Assembly (NCBI RefSeq): GCF_012489685.1 | Contig: NC_080043.1 | Location: forward strand, 42,857,127 to 42,921,126 | Source: Lotus japonicus | Taxonomy: Eukaryota > Streptophyta > Magnoliopsida > Fabales > Fabaceae | Length of the DNA stretch: 64,000 nt | Direction of reading: 5' to 3' | Part shown: in pieces, positions 46,743-57,640 of the stretch | Layout: each line of letters begins with the position of its first letter | Position numbering within the stretch: position 1 is the first letter of the stretch | Program-made: the position numbers and the translations under genes | Notes under the pieces: generated by a model | What the model was told of the DNA's origin: nothing | What the model saw: only the letters and a program-made list of their open reading frames with translations | Database searches by the model: none

Positions 46743-47271
46743 CCTTCACATTTTGATTCTATCCTCCTATGCTGCTAAAATCCTCCCTTGTTCTCACATC
46801 GTACCAAATTTGCTTGATAGAGAAAGAAACATCGGATTCCCTGTAACGCTCCTCGTACATTTCAAGCAGCACGCAATTCCCTCGCTGCTCCCAATTATCG
46901 TTGGCTTCATCCCATTCCTGAGTGATCCTAAGTTGATCAATTTGGACTTCGATTTCGTCCCCCGAATCAGGGAAGAATATACTCATCTACGTGGCTCTAT
47001 TAGAGTGATCGAATACAACCCTTTCCCACCAAGCCTCCTCGCGATCCACAACAACGCAGAGACCGAATGGAAGGTCTCTTTCACTCAATTGAACAGGTGG
47101 AGGCACATGCCTAATGAAGCCACGCTCAACGTAGCTATTTGATGTAGAAGGAAAACCATCCAAAACATAGGAAACTCCTACAACCTCCACAAGGTAGTTC
47201 ACTCCGCCGTCATAAAAGATGTTATCGTATCGAACATACCGCATGTGCCTAGCAGAATGAATCACGAAGTT
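46743..47271 (-). pseudogene. Agenet-like gene copy, minus strand, unit 4
   Basis: One frame with a single stop (TGA near 46989) from FVIHSARHMRYVRYDNIF through VERGFIRHVPPPVQLSERDL, REEAWWERVVFDHS, then FPDSGDEIEVQIDQLRIT, WEQRGNCVLLEMYEERYRE and IKQIWYDVRTREDFSSIG. It gives the clearest view of the second Agenet repeat. The 3' acidic repeat part is absent because the copy is joined to the plus-strand copy at 46742. Confidence 0.6.
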
Positions 47272-47653
47272 CTATGAAATAATAAAATATAAATTAGGAT
47301 TACTTTGAGAAAATTAAAATGATCCATGAACCAAGGAATGAGTAAAATCTGAGCTAAAGAATAATTGTGAGACAATTAGAACCAATATGACGTTGTCACA
47401 TTATGTATCTAAGCTAAATATCCCTCCATAAAAGGTCGATACTTTCCCCGGGTTCATTTATGTGAGAAAAGAATTTCAGGAGCAGCCTGCTCCAATATGT
47501 GACGAAGAATTGATTAAGGAAATATTCGTCAGATGAGAAAACTTCCTACACGGAAAAGATTCCTAGAGGTGTAAGGATTAAGGCAACACAAACAGAAACT
47601 CCGTATGGAGCTCCGAACACAAAATCCTTTGGTCCAAGGGCTTACTGAAGTCC
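47272..47653. repeat. Noncoding unit 4 sequence before the solo LTR
   Basis: Matches 34521-34900. No gene seen. The last five bases (AGTCC) form the left target duplication of the solo LTR. Confidence 0.6.
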
Positions 47654-49046
47654 TGTTGGTCAATCTGCAAGTGTACAGAAACCTCTGGGTTTTAAAATAT
47701 CGAACCACAGGGATTGTGAGTGAGAATTGTGGATTTAAGCCTAAAGTTTGCAAGTTCTTAAAACAGTAAAATTCAGAAATTGGTTTTGATTGTTGGTGAC
47801 AAAGGTTTTGCAAAAGAGCAATGTTGAAAATGTTGAATTTAACAATTGATGGAAAATTGCCTTGGGTTGTTGATCATCTAATCCACTTTAGTCCACCTAT
47901 CCTATGCATGTGAAACCTTGATTTATCCCTTCTTGCTTTAGCCTATGTACTTACTAATTGATTCCTCACAAAAGTAATTCTCTCAAATTGAAAGTTAACC
48001 CCAATTCCTTGTGTACTTAATCATTCATAAGATGTTTTTAAGCATACATATTCAGGCCAACAAAATCCTACCCTCACTCTATTCCTAGAAGCAAGCATAG
48101 AAGGACCTATTCCAATTCATGTTCCTAAATCATAACAAACTTCGATTTGATTATAGTCTAGCCTATAACAAGGGTGCACCAAAGCTAAACATGCATAATG
48201 GAATTGAAATACAAGGTAAATCAAGAACTCATGCATAGAGATAGGATTTAACAAACTAAAACTTCATAGAATCTCTTAACCCAAAGCAAAAAAAGAACTA
48301 GCCAATCATGGCTAGTGAATTCATACAGAAAATGTAAATAGAACCTGAGAAAAATACAAGTTGGAAGCCTTCCTACAACCCCAAGGTTCTCCTCAGCTCT
48401 CAAACTTGATCTAAAATGAGTAAAATGACTAAGTGTTCTGAAGAAATTGGCCTAAGCCTTATTTATACACAAAATAAACGAGTCAGGGCGCTCAGGCGCC
48501 AATTCAGAGCGCCTGAGCTCCAATTCCAGGGCAAAAACATGCCTTTGGAAGGCAATTGGCGCCTAGGCGCCAATTCCAAGCGCCTGGGCGCCAATTCCAG
48601 GACCCTGAACAAACATAACTCGCGCCTAGGCGCCAATTCCCAGCGCCTAGGCGCTCAAGCTCGCTTGGAAAAGACTTTTTGGCTTCTTGTAACTTCCTCT
48701 TCAAGCCTCTTTAAGTCCTCCTTCAATTCCATGCGTCTTGGCCTTCTTTTTCCTTCAGTTTCTGATCAGCAAACCTAACCAACAAGTCAAGGCAAATATC
48801 CAGAAGCTCAAAGAGCTCATTAGCAAGGAGGTCCCTCATATAACATAAGAAAATTATGCAAGCCCTAAACTTTACTTAAAATGCAAGAAAAGTCCCTATA
48901 AAACTACAAAATTAACAAAACAAAGTAAAGACTCAAAGAAAGATAAAAATGCATGAGAATGCATGAAACACTACATGAGACTCAAGAAAAAGACTTAAAA
49001 CAAACAAAGAAATGACCCTAAAAACCCTACTAAAATAGGGTCATCA
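47654..49046 (-). mobile_element. Solo LTR (1393 bp), Ty3/gypsy-like
   Basis: TG...CA termini (TGTTGGTCAATC ... GGGTCATCA) flanked by the 5-bp duplication AGTCC (47649-47653 and 49047-49051). The empty site is seen near 34897-34905. A TATA box on the minus strand (GTATAAATAAGG near 48458-48472) and the CCTGTGGTTCGAT phrase near 47695-47710 indicate minus orientation. No internal region or second LTR is present. Family assignment beyond LTR is tentative. Confidence 0.75.
48485..48660. repeat. Palindromic GCGCCTAGGCGCCAATTCC repeats
   Basis: Six to seven copies of a (A)GCGCCT(A/G)GGCGCCAATTCCA-like unit, each containing a GGCGCC or GCGCCTAGGCGC palindrome, lie within about 70 nt of the TATA box of the solo LTR, on its upstream side. 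Confidence 0.75.
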
Positions 49047-49374
49047 AGTCCCTTCGGAGATTAAGTATAGCTTTATCGGGTTTCCGGAATGTGAACCCTA
49101 TCGATCTTAAAGTCGAAAGTTCCAGAATAGAACACACATTCATAGAAAATACCCTAAGGGTCTTACTTTCATGCCGATTCTAAATCTGGGTGAAATAGTG
49201 TTCTAGTAGCGGAAAAGCCCTTTTCGAATACTCCAAACCTTAGTCGGGTGTGAATACGACTCAGAATATCATTCAAAATAACTATAATTCCATAATTATA
49301 CATATATTGAATATTCCACATTTTTACACATGTCAGTTTTTTATTTCACTTGTCAAAGTTCCCGTAACGCTTAC
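49047..49374. repeat. Noncoding unit 4 sequence between two insertions
   Basis: Matches 34900-35230. Its last 135 bp (49240-49374) recur at 50389-50523 on the other side of the next insertion. Confidence 0.6.
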
Positions 49375-50388
49375 TGTAAGACCCTACCTTGATGAATGAA
49401 ATTATTTATTTTTGAATAAATAATAAAGTGTGGCTTGCTTATGATTTGTGAATTCTCTTGATGTTTTGAATTGTGAAGTATTATTAGTATGGAAGTGATA
49501 ATACTTGAGGGCTAGGGTATAATTAATTATAAGGTCAAGGATCCCAAGATGAATGAATTTGAGTTGCTTGGAGGCCAAGAAATAGGGTTATGGCCGAGTT
49601 TGTGAAGGGAGATGGAGTGGAGGTTGATTGTTTGACTAATTAGCATGAGTTTAGGGAAAATAGTAAGGGATTATGGCACATGATCAAGGCTGATCAGTTT
49701 TTTGGACAAGAGATTAAAGGGAAATTAAGTGCCATAAATGCCATGTCTCAATTTAGAATTAGTGAAATTCTGAATGCCCTTGCATGTGCATGTTTGGCCT
49801 TGGGTTTGAGGGGCAAAAGGGGGATGTTGCTTCAGTTTTGTGAACCCTAAAGAGGCTAAGTTAGAAACCTGAATCCACATTCTCATTCCACACTCACACA
49901 CTCAGTAAAAAAGAAAGAAAACAAGAGAGAAAGAGAGAGAGAGAGGGCGGCGGCTAGAGAGAAAGAAAGGAGAAGAGGAAAGAGTGAAAGCAAGAGAGGG
50001 CAAGAGAGAAAGGAAGAGATCAGGACAAGGCTGAGGTTGCAGCAAGGAGAAGGCTCTCCCATTCATCTTTTCCAGAACCAATCCTTCATCTTTCCAAACC
50101 CAACAACAAAGGTAAGGGGTGGATCTAGTGGGTAGTGTCTAGGATTCTTTATGTTGAGAGTTTTCTTGATAAGCATGACCTTGATCTGAATCTGATTAGA
50201 GGGATGTTGTATGAGGGTTGAGGGTAGAGAACATGCTTAGGGTGTTTGATATGTGCAGCCATGAATATGATCAAATCTTGATGCCATGCTTATGTGCCAT
50301 AGTTGCCAAAACTTGACTATTTTGCCATGTTTTTTCCTAAAACGAATTCTGTGTTGAATTGCATGCTTAGGGATGAGTACGATGATGT
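49375..50388 (+). mobile_element. LTR-like fragment (about 1 kb)
   Basis: Begins TGTAAGACCCTACCTTG inside the host string GCTTAC. It has purine-rich and CGGCGG-containing leader-like DNA around 49905-50030 and no coding frame. The far end lacks a CA terminus or target duplication and abuts a second copy of host DNA. This looks like the start of a gypsy-type LTR truncated by recombination between units. Confidence 0.45.
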
Positions 50389-50619
50389 TTAGTCGGGTGT
50401 GGATACGACTCAGACTATCATTCAAAATAACTATAATTCCATAATTATACATATATTGAATATTCTACATAGTTACACTTGTCAGTTTTTTCATTCACTT
50501 GTCAAAGTTCCCCTAATGCTTACATAGAATCCTAAGCGTCAGGCGGAATTAATTAATAATTCTAATAATAAAAATTTGGGTCTTACAGTTTCAGTTTTGG
50601 AGGCAGAAATTGAGGGTTG

Positions 50620-51490
50620 AGCAGCATTACTTTCACCTTGTACCCCTCTTCATCTCTGAAAATGACTCTCTTTATTTTCTTGGATGTAGACGGTGAAATA
50701 GTTGGATTTTCAGGTTGCTTTCTCTTTACTGCGCTTGACACCTATGGTGGGACTATTGAGATTCTTAGGAAGGCTTCTCCAGAACGAGTCCAAGTCGACA
50801 CAAGTTGGTCAGTTGATAAAGGAATTCCACCAGTAGTTATTTTTATCTTTGGAACTTGCTGACTAGGTGGCTGAGGTTGCATATGAGACGATGGGGGAGC
50901 CAACTGTTTGGAAACTGAAGTTTCGTTCTCCTTGGGGCAAGAAGTTGGTTCGGACTCCATTCTTTTCCTTTGCTCTTTACATTTGTTTTCTTCTTCTTCT
51001 TCTTCTTGGGCAGGAATTCCTTTGGAACTTCTGCGTCATTTATGTCCAGACCCATTCTTTGTACATCAGAAACCTTGATTGGTGTCGAAAGAACCATTTC
51101 TCCTTTCAAACGATTTCTCTTCTTCAGATAAGGATTTACAAGCTTTTTCTTCTCAATCAGCACAATGATCAGAGAACCAAAAGGCAAGTTTCATTGTGGC
51201 TTCTCAATGAATCTGATCAAGTAATCCCAAATGAGAGACACAAGATTACCCTTAACTCATTTGAATATCTTGTACAGTGCGTACCATCCATGTTGATTGA
51301 CATGATTTCTTGAGCCTTCTTTTGGAAGAATAACTTTGCTAATGACAGCATTAGCAAATTTCAGTCCTTCCAGCAGTTTGGAAAATTTTGTAGTGATTGG
51401 CTTCTTTTGATATTTCCATATGCAGCCTGCATCATCAACACTTGAGTCTCACTCCTTTGAGTATTTTTCTCCATCAGTCAGATTTACTCC
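50620..51490 (-). pseudogene. ORF2-like (PF20167-like) relic, unit 4
   Basis: The most diverged of the four copies. It has the FGSLIIVLIEKKK, KKRNRLKGEMVLS and RRMGLDIND-like parts (51187-50843), then a frameshift into MESEPTSCPKENETS and the Pro/Gln-rich tail (50960-50742) with IKITTGGIPLSTDQLVSTW. The N-terminal third (to about 51490) has several stops. The copy shows the C-terminal half best. Confidence 0.5.
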
Positions 51491-52346
51491 TAGGGAAGCA
51501 ACAACTTCTTGAACTACAAAATCAACGATGTGACTCATCTACCCACTAGATGTGACTCATCTACACACTGTCATACTAATCAACATTTAGCATAATAGTA
51601 ATTGTAGTAACGTACTTTGTATTTGAAGAGGTTGAATATCTTTTGAAAACTATATTTATCTTGATTTGGTTGCAATTTTGAGTATATAGTTTCATACATT
51701 TGGTTTGTATTTTGTTAATATACTACGTTCGACAGGCATTTCAAGACTATTGTTGGATCAACTTGTTGGTATTTGAAATCTTTATAATTAACTACATTTG
51801 GATGGAATTCAGCAATCATCTAGATGATATATGTTGTAAGATATTGTGATGGCATTTATGAATTATGATTATTGTTCTGCGGAAAACTTGATGTTTCTAG
51901 GAACCACAAGGCTGTTTTTATCAATATCCCTTACAGGTTGAGGAAAGTCTCTAGAAGATTCATATTAGGCTTGTCCGAGAGCTTCAGAAGTTATGTGGAA
52001 AGGTATTACTGGTCTAATTTCTTTTGGTCAAACAACCAAAGTTGAAATCCACTCTCTCAATCTATAGTTTTTGTTATTCATTAGCTTTTTTTTCACACTT
52101 GCTTTTCCTTTAATTAGAAATTCACTTCTTCATTCTGCAGTAGTTTTCAATAACAAATTTGTAAAGGAGTTCCCAAAGGCATTGTCATCTTATACCAAAT
52201 TTGCTATTCATTTTTTCATTGCTTATGTTTGTTGTGATTCATCAATTCTGTTGAAATTGTATTTTGTATTTTTCATTTTTGCATTGTTGGTTGTTTCTTA
52301 TTGCTTCAATTCTATTTACATGATTACTTTGCAAAAAACTGTTCTT
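51491..52346. repeat. Noncoding part of unit 4 up to copy C
   Basis: Repeats 36272-37080. It contains the same exon-like scraps near 51938-52003 and 52135-52200 and a short duplication of the ATGTGACTCATCTAC phrase near 51530-51560. No gene supported. Confidence 0.5.
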
Positions 52347-52351
52347 TCATG

Positions 52352-53561
52352 TGAAGGTATGAAAAACGGTAGAAAGGGGGGGTTTGAATAACGTTTTTAG
52401 AATAAAACTTCCACCTTGAGATTTTGACAAATCTTTCGAGAACAAACAAGGTGCTTAAGATAAGGGAATAGAAAAGCACACAAGGATTTTATCCTGGTTC
52501 ACTTGATGAATCACTCAAGCTAATCCAGTCCATTCGTTAAGGTGATTTCTTCCTTCTTAGAATGAAGGCAATCCACTAATCAGGTAAATGTTACAACTGC
52601 ACTTGAAACCTACAAGTGACTAACAATACACTGACTTAGCTCTCACTAAGATTCACTCTCTTAGTCTTCTCTAGGATCCGATCAACCTTGATCTCCTAAA
52701 GGTAAACTAAACAACTGTTTAAGAAAGAATTGTTTACAAAGAATATGCTTCTGAAAAGCTGTAGTAAACACAATGAATTCAAGATGAAAGAATGCTTAGA
52801 AAGTTTGAATATAGCTTGCGCGTATGAGATTCTTCCAACCGCATCTTTCAATCTTCAGCCTCTATTTATACTCCAAGGAATAGGGTTTGAACGCTGCATG
52901 GGAATTCTACCGTTGGAGGGCAGGTCTGGAATTTCCAGCTTCTGCTGTGGCTGAGAATGTTAGGTAGGTCGTCAGGATAGTACATTTGCTTTTGTACTTT
53001 GGAAAGTGACTTGACCTTGAACCTAGTAGACTTCTGATCAGAGGAATGCTTCGTGTTGGAACTTGTGAAGCTTGTTGATCAGAGTCAGAGGGAAGCATGG
53101 ATCCTCTGACCGTTGTATCTTCTGATTCTGAACTCAAAGCGAAGTACTTGGTCTTCAGAGCCATTTTGCTTCTGGACTTCAGAGTCACCACTTTTCAGCT
53201 TCTGGATCTTCAGAGTCTTCTACACCATTAGAACATCTGAACCTTCAGAGTGTCTGGGTTGTCAGAACGTCTGGATCTTCAGAACTTCAAGTGAGCTGAG
53301 TCCTTATCAGAGCTTGATTGACTTCAGATCTTCTGAAGCTTTTCTACTGTTCAGACTGAACATAGAGATTGCGAAAGCGTTGCTTGTGACACTCTTTTAA
53401 GCACAGTTCTTCTGATTTGTGTGAGATAATATTAAGGTCAGAGCCTGTAAATAGCACACTCAGAAAAACACATTAGAGTATCAAAATTGTTCATACTAAA
53501 AAGTTAACTTGTAATCATCAAAACATAGAGTTGTACTACTCGATCAAAACTTGATCTTACA
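52352..53561 (-). mobile_element. 3' LTR of copy C (1210 bp)
   Basis: TG...CA ends in element orientation. TATA box TATAAATAG on the minus strand near 52862-52872. Nearly identical to 62611-63819. Confidence 0.95.
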
Positions 53562-53563
53562 AT

Positions 53564-53575
53564 CTCCCCCTTTTT
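53564..53575 (-). other. Polypurine tract of copy C
   Basis: AAAAAGGGGGAG on the minus strand beside the LTR. Extra AGGGGGAG motifs at 53728-53735 and 54036-54043; a fourth near 54099 is degraded. Confidence 0.85.
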
Positions 53576-53896
53576 GATGATGACAAAACTAAGTATTTTG
53601 ATGAACAATTCATAAACAATAAACTGAATTCACTCAGAGTTTAGAGAAATAGAATTAGACTTATCCTGATGTGAATGGTTTATTTTGCTCATTCTGAATC
53701 TAAGTTACAACTTGATTCTGAGCTTAGCTCCCCCTAAATCTTAGACTTAATGAAAACGTTAGTAATGTCTAGATTCTGAGCTAAATAATATAAGAGTTCA
53801 TAGTGAAATTACATGACATAGATGAAATGAAATAATCAGAGCGCATAAGTATTCAGAGTCACGAGAGGGTATCAGAGTCAAAAGTATTCAACTGAA

Positions 53897-53988
53897 ATCA
53901 CTTCAGAAGAAGTGAAATGTATTCCTTGTATTTGCCCAGTGACACATCTATGGTCATAAAGGTGGAACTCTTAAATTCTCCAAAAAAT
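53897..53988 (-). other. Conserved 3' noncoding block with hairpin (copy C)
   Basis: Identical over ~75 nt to the copy A block (10571-10660), including the CACTTC/GAAGTG stem. Confidence 0.6.
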
Positions 53989-54180
53989 AAAAAGAAATCA
54001 CACTAACACAGCTTACACATCAAAAACTGGGTGTACTCCCCCTTTTTGTCATAAGCAAAAAGCTTGGGGTGTGAAAAACTTAGCTTGAAGTACAAGGTAC
54101 TCCCTCTTAAAGAAGGTCTAAGTTTCAAGAAAAATGGAGAAAGAGATTAGCGAATTAATTAAAGAATTAATGCATATGTA

Positions 54181-54291
54181 GAACGTTTACCACCGGCCAC
54201 GGGAGTAAAGAGAAGCGGCAGTTACTAAGACTTTAACCTCGAGAAACTGCAGTAGCAATAACTTCTGGAGAGAGAAGGATGCTTATATAAA
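54181..54291 (+). promoter_or_regulatory. Promoter-like region of the antisense ORF (copy C)
   Basis: Box 1 at 54181-54199, box 2 at 54236-54249, TATATAA at 54284-54290. Same order and spacing as in A and B. The ATG follows at 54345. Confidence 0.65.
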
Positions 54292-54344
54292 GCGATGAAG
54301 AACGAAGTAAACTTCACAATACGATCAATTCTAAATATAAGATA

Positions 54345-54737
54345 ATGGCATCATACATGATTGCTTTAGAGGAGCTCAGAGGGAAAGCCTTCGAGGAAGA
54401 TATGTTCCTCAATATTAGGCACCCTGATGGTTCAAGAACCATACAAGAGTTGACGAAGACACTGCTAGAAGAGGATCTTGGTCCAGAGTTGGAGAAAGAT
54501 CTGAAGGAGTTCCTCTGCTTTGTGGAGGAGATTCAGGAGCTGTGCCAGCTTGAGCTGAATCTACTGGAAGAGAAGGAAGCAGTGGAGAGAAGACTCAAGG
54601 TGATGGAAGATAGTCTGGAGAAAGATGAGCTGAGCATCAAGCTCGGCAAAATAGAATATACACTGGATCGTCTGGAGAGGGAAAGAGTGGAGCAGCGCCA
54701 GGAATGCAGAAGAATGAGGAAGGATCCTCCATTCTAG
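54345..54737 (+). CDS. Antisense ORF of copy C (130 codons, intact)
   Basis: Reads MASYMIALEELRGKAFEED and ends RQECRRMRKDPPF. An N-terminal part with FLNIRHPDGSRTIQELTKTL is followed by a long, highly charged helix with heptad-like leucines (a probable coiled coil). No signal peptide, membrane span or zinc motif is seen. It runs opposite to the element and converges on ORF2, which ends at 54944. Length and both ends agree exactly with copy A; most differences are conservative (K/R, E/D, V/I), which suggests selection on the protein. I recognise no family, and there is no evidence here that it is expressed. Confidence 0.65.
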   Translation: MASYMIALEELRGKAFEEDMFLNIRHPDGSRTIQELTKTLLEEDLGPELEKDLKEFLCFVEEIQELCQLELNLLEEKEAVERRLKVMEDSLEKDELSIKLGKIEYTLDRLERERVEQRQECRRMRKDPPF

Positions 54738-54943
54738 ATATAGGGAAATGTATGATGTAATGATTATGATTATATATGAATAAAGAAATTTTTTGCAAAC
54801 ATATGTTATGATGAATGCAGAAACGAATTAAACACGTAAGAAAAAAAGAAAATAAAACACATTAAATCAAAAATCTTAAAGTTAGGAAAACAATAAACTA
54901 AAAGTAAAATAAATAACGAAGAAAGACGAAAGAAATCCTAAAA

Positions 54944-57212
54944 CTAGGGCTTTTTAGAGCGACGCAGAAGTTCTTGAAGAGCTCGATTCATGTCGATCAG
55001 GAGAGTCTCATGAGAGTTGAGACGTTGTTCCAAAATGTCAAGTCTGGAAGAACTTGGCTGAGTAGACGTAGAGGGAACATCCTGAGCAAAGTGAGGAGCT
55101 TGAGTGGATTGAGAATCAGCATGTGTGAAAAGCACTGGTGTAAGGGCTTGACATCTGAGAGCATCAGCTTCAGCTTGTAACTTTTCAGCTTCTAACCGTG
55201 CATTTGCAACTTTTGCAGCTTCCTGTCGTGCAGCTTCTTCTGCTTGTTCTTTCTTTCTTCTTGCTTCCTCAACAGCTTCAAGTAACTCAACTCATAGTTG
55301 TTGTTCATACAGAGCCACTCTTCTGTTAAAACGCTGCCTAGCAGCCTCAATCCGCTGATCCCTTTCCGTGGTGAGATGACTCATCATAATAGGAACTTGA
55401 GCAATTATCCAATCACCCAGACGATTCCATTCTTCAGCAACAGAGTCAGAATTCTCACTAAGGTCAGTGTGACCTTGCACATTGCGAATCATCAGTGATG
55501 CTTCATGATTAAATACACTGGTGCACTCAAGAAGAGAGTTTGGCTTGAGGTAGGTATAGGGAACGATGGAAAGATTGGTTTCAGGAGAAGTGGGATGGTT
55601 GCTGCTATTGGCCTCAGAAACCCCTTGAGGAGAACCAACATCTAAGGTTTGGACATTTGAAGTGTGGATCTCAAAGTTAGGCTCAGAGGTTTCAACCTCA
55701 GGGTTTGGTGATCTAACCGAGGAATGGAGGGCGAGGAGTCAGCAACATTTGTAGGAAAAGATACAGAAGGACAGGGTGTCGTGGATTCTGTATCAGTGGT
55801 TCTGCGAACAGGACGTTCTGATGCTCTGGGGACAGAGTGATCAGAAGTTCTAGTTCCACACGGGTTGGCTTCTCCATAATCCTCACTTGCTTCTTTTTCT
55901 TCTTTGGTGGAGGAGCATCATCATCATCACCATCAGATGGAGCATCTGGCTTGGTGGGCTCCTCATGCTTCCTCTTAGGCTTGTCAGCCTTCTGTTTCTT
56001 CTTCTGATCGACACCATCAGAGGGATCAGACTCTTCAGGGGATTCCTCCAAGATGATTTTTCTCTTAATCTTCTTCTTGGGAGGAGAGTCAAACTCTGGA
56101 GCTGGTGGCAGGGTTCTGAAGAACTCGTCCACATCTATCTCATAACCTTGTCGCCTCAAATCATCAATGTAGCATAAGATTGCAGTCGGATCATCTGCTT
56201 GGGACCATAGAGGGTAATCAGTCAGAGGGATTCTTCTCTTTCTGATTTCATCAGAGGTATCTTCATGAGCAGGTGCAACCTTGGTCTTGATCAATCCCAT
56301 CTTCTTCAAGGATGTGGATGTGAAGACATCACTAGCAATGGTTGACAGATCCTCTGTGCATCCTGCTGTAATCAGATCTTCTATGAATTTGCTCTCAATG
56401 AAGAGGTCTGAGAGCAGTCTTCCAAAAGGAATGTATTTGATGGCAGACTTCAGAGAGGCAGTGGTTCTGGATTTCCTGATACACTCTTTGAGGTAAGAGA
56501 ACAGGAGGAAGGGAAGGTAGATCTTCTTGTGATCTTGAATGAAGAACAACATCACTTTTTGACAGAAGTTGATGTAGTCTGGAGAGCTTCCCTTTGGTCT
56601 CTGATTTATGCAATGAAGCAGAATCTTGTGCCAGATCCTCAACTTTGGATGAAGATCCACTACTTTGTAGTCACTCTTGCCAGGTTTATAGGTTGTGTAG
56701 AGAGCTTTGTTAGTCTCCTCTTTAGTCCTGGGTTTCACCTTTGATTCCGTTAGATGGAATCTGTAGCCTGTGCCAGTGTGTTCACCCAGAAGATCAACAA
56801 TCGACTTCTCTGTGATGATGATTCTTCTGTCAGCAATGTAAGAAACCACTTGAGTGTCGTCGCAGTCGGCATGTTTCCAGAACTCCTTGACCAACTTGAC
56901 ATAGATTGGACCTCGAAGCCTGTTGAAGTACTCTTCCCAGCCTTGAACACGAACTTCAGGACGAAGATCATACCCATTTGCAGCAATGTTGTCCAGGTCA
57001 AATCTCCATTCAGCAAGAACCTGGAGTTCTTCAGGAGCATAGACACAATGAACGGCACAACCCCGTTCTGCGAGAGGGATCATATGCCCTTGAGCTTGAG
57101 CTTCTGATTGAGTTCTCTGATTTGCAGAAGCCGATTGACCGGTAATTTGACCTACTTCCAAAACTGGAAATCTGGTTCCATCACCAGTTTCTCCTCTGTT
57201 AGATTTCACCAT
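54944..57212 (-). pseudogene. Sirevirus ORF2 ('env-like') of copy C, internally deleted
   Basis: It begins MVKSNRGETGDGTRFPVLEV. The PF20167-like domain is complete (WRFDLDN, WKHADCDDTQVV, RIWHKILLHCINQRPKGSS, KYIPFGRLLSDLF, KKMGL), as are the basic clusters (KKKIKRK, PPKKKKKQVR). After KPTRVE a deletion of about 140 codons relative to copy A shifts the frame; a second deletion removes most of the SPRRYPRPRP region. The rest of the coding sequence (55719-54944) contains one TGA near 55294, with the coiled coil and LDILEQRLNSHETLLIDMN tail. ORF2 of C shows that the lysine codon lost to a stop in copy A is normally sense. Confidence 0.8.
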
Positions 57213-57640
57213 CTTTGAGCGGTTGAAGGTTTGGGTAGAAAAGAAAGGGTGAATGAAGAGAGAGAGATCGTGGGGGTAAGGGTTTTGAAAAACCGAAGAG
57301 AGAGAGTAAATCCGTAAGTGATGGAGAACGTGTGTGTATAGTGGGTTTTTGAAAGTAACCGTTGTTGATCAAAAAGCAAAGTAAAATCAACGGTTAAAAA
57401 TTAAAGACATCATAACAACAGTTAATACACATATCACACGAAGGAGAGAAGCACATCAACACTCATTACGACAGACTGTCAACACGGGCACAAGGAACTA
57501 TGTATCAGGGCTACTGACACACGTTTACTGTCTCCGCTTCAGAGTGAGCACCAATGGGTACTTAAACTCTGATGGAGTTATCTTCTGAACTAGACATCTT
57601 CTGATAAAGAAGCATCATAGTCAGAGGTTCTGATCCATCT
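57213..57640 (-). promoter_or_regulatory. Spacer upstream of ORF2 with a TATA-like box (copy C)
   Basis: CCCACTATACACACACG on the minus strand (core 57336-57343), 124 nt before the ORF2 ATG and followed by CT-rich leader-like sequence; the string is the same as in copy A. Confidence 0.45.

Noticed and set aside
48416..48778. 120-codon plus-strand ORF in the solo LTR
   Set aside because: Produced by the palindromic GGCGCCAATTCC repeats; no support as a gene.
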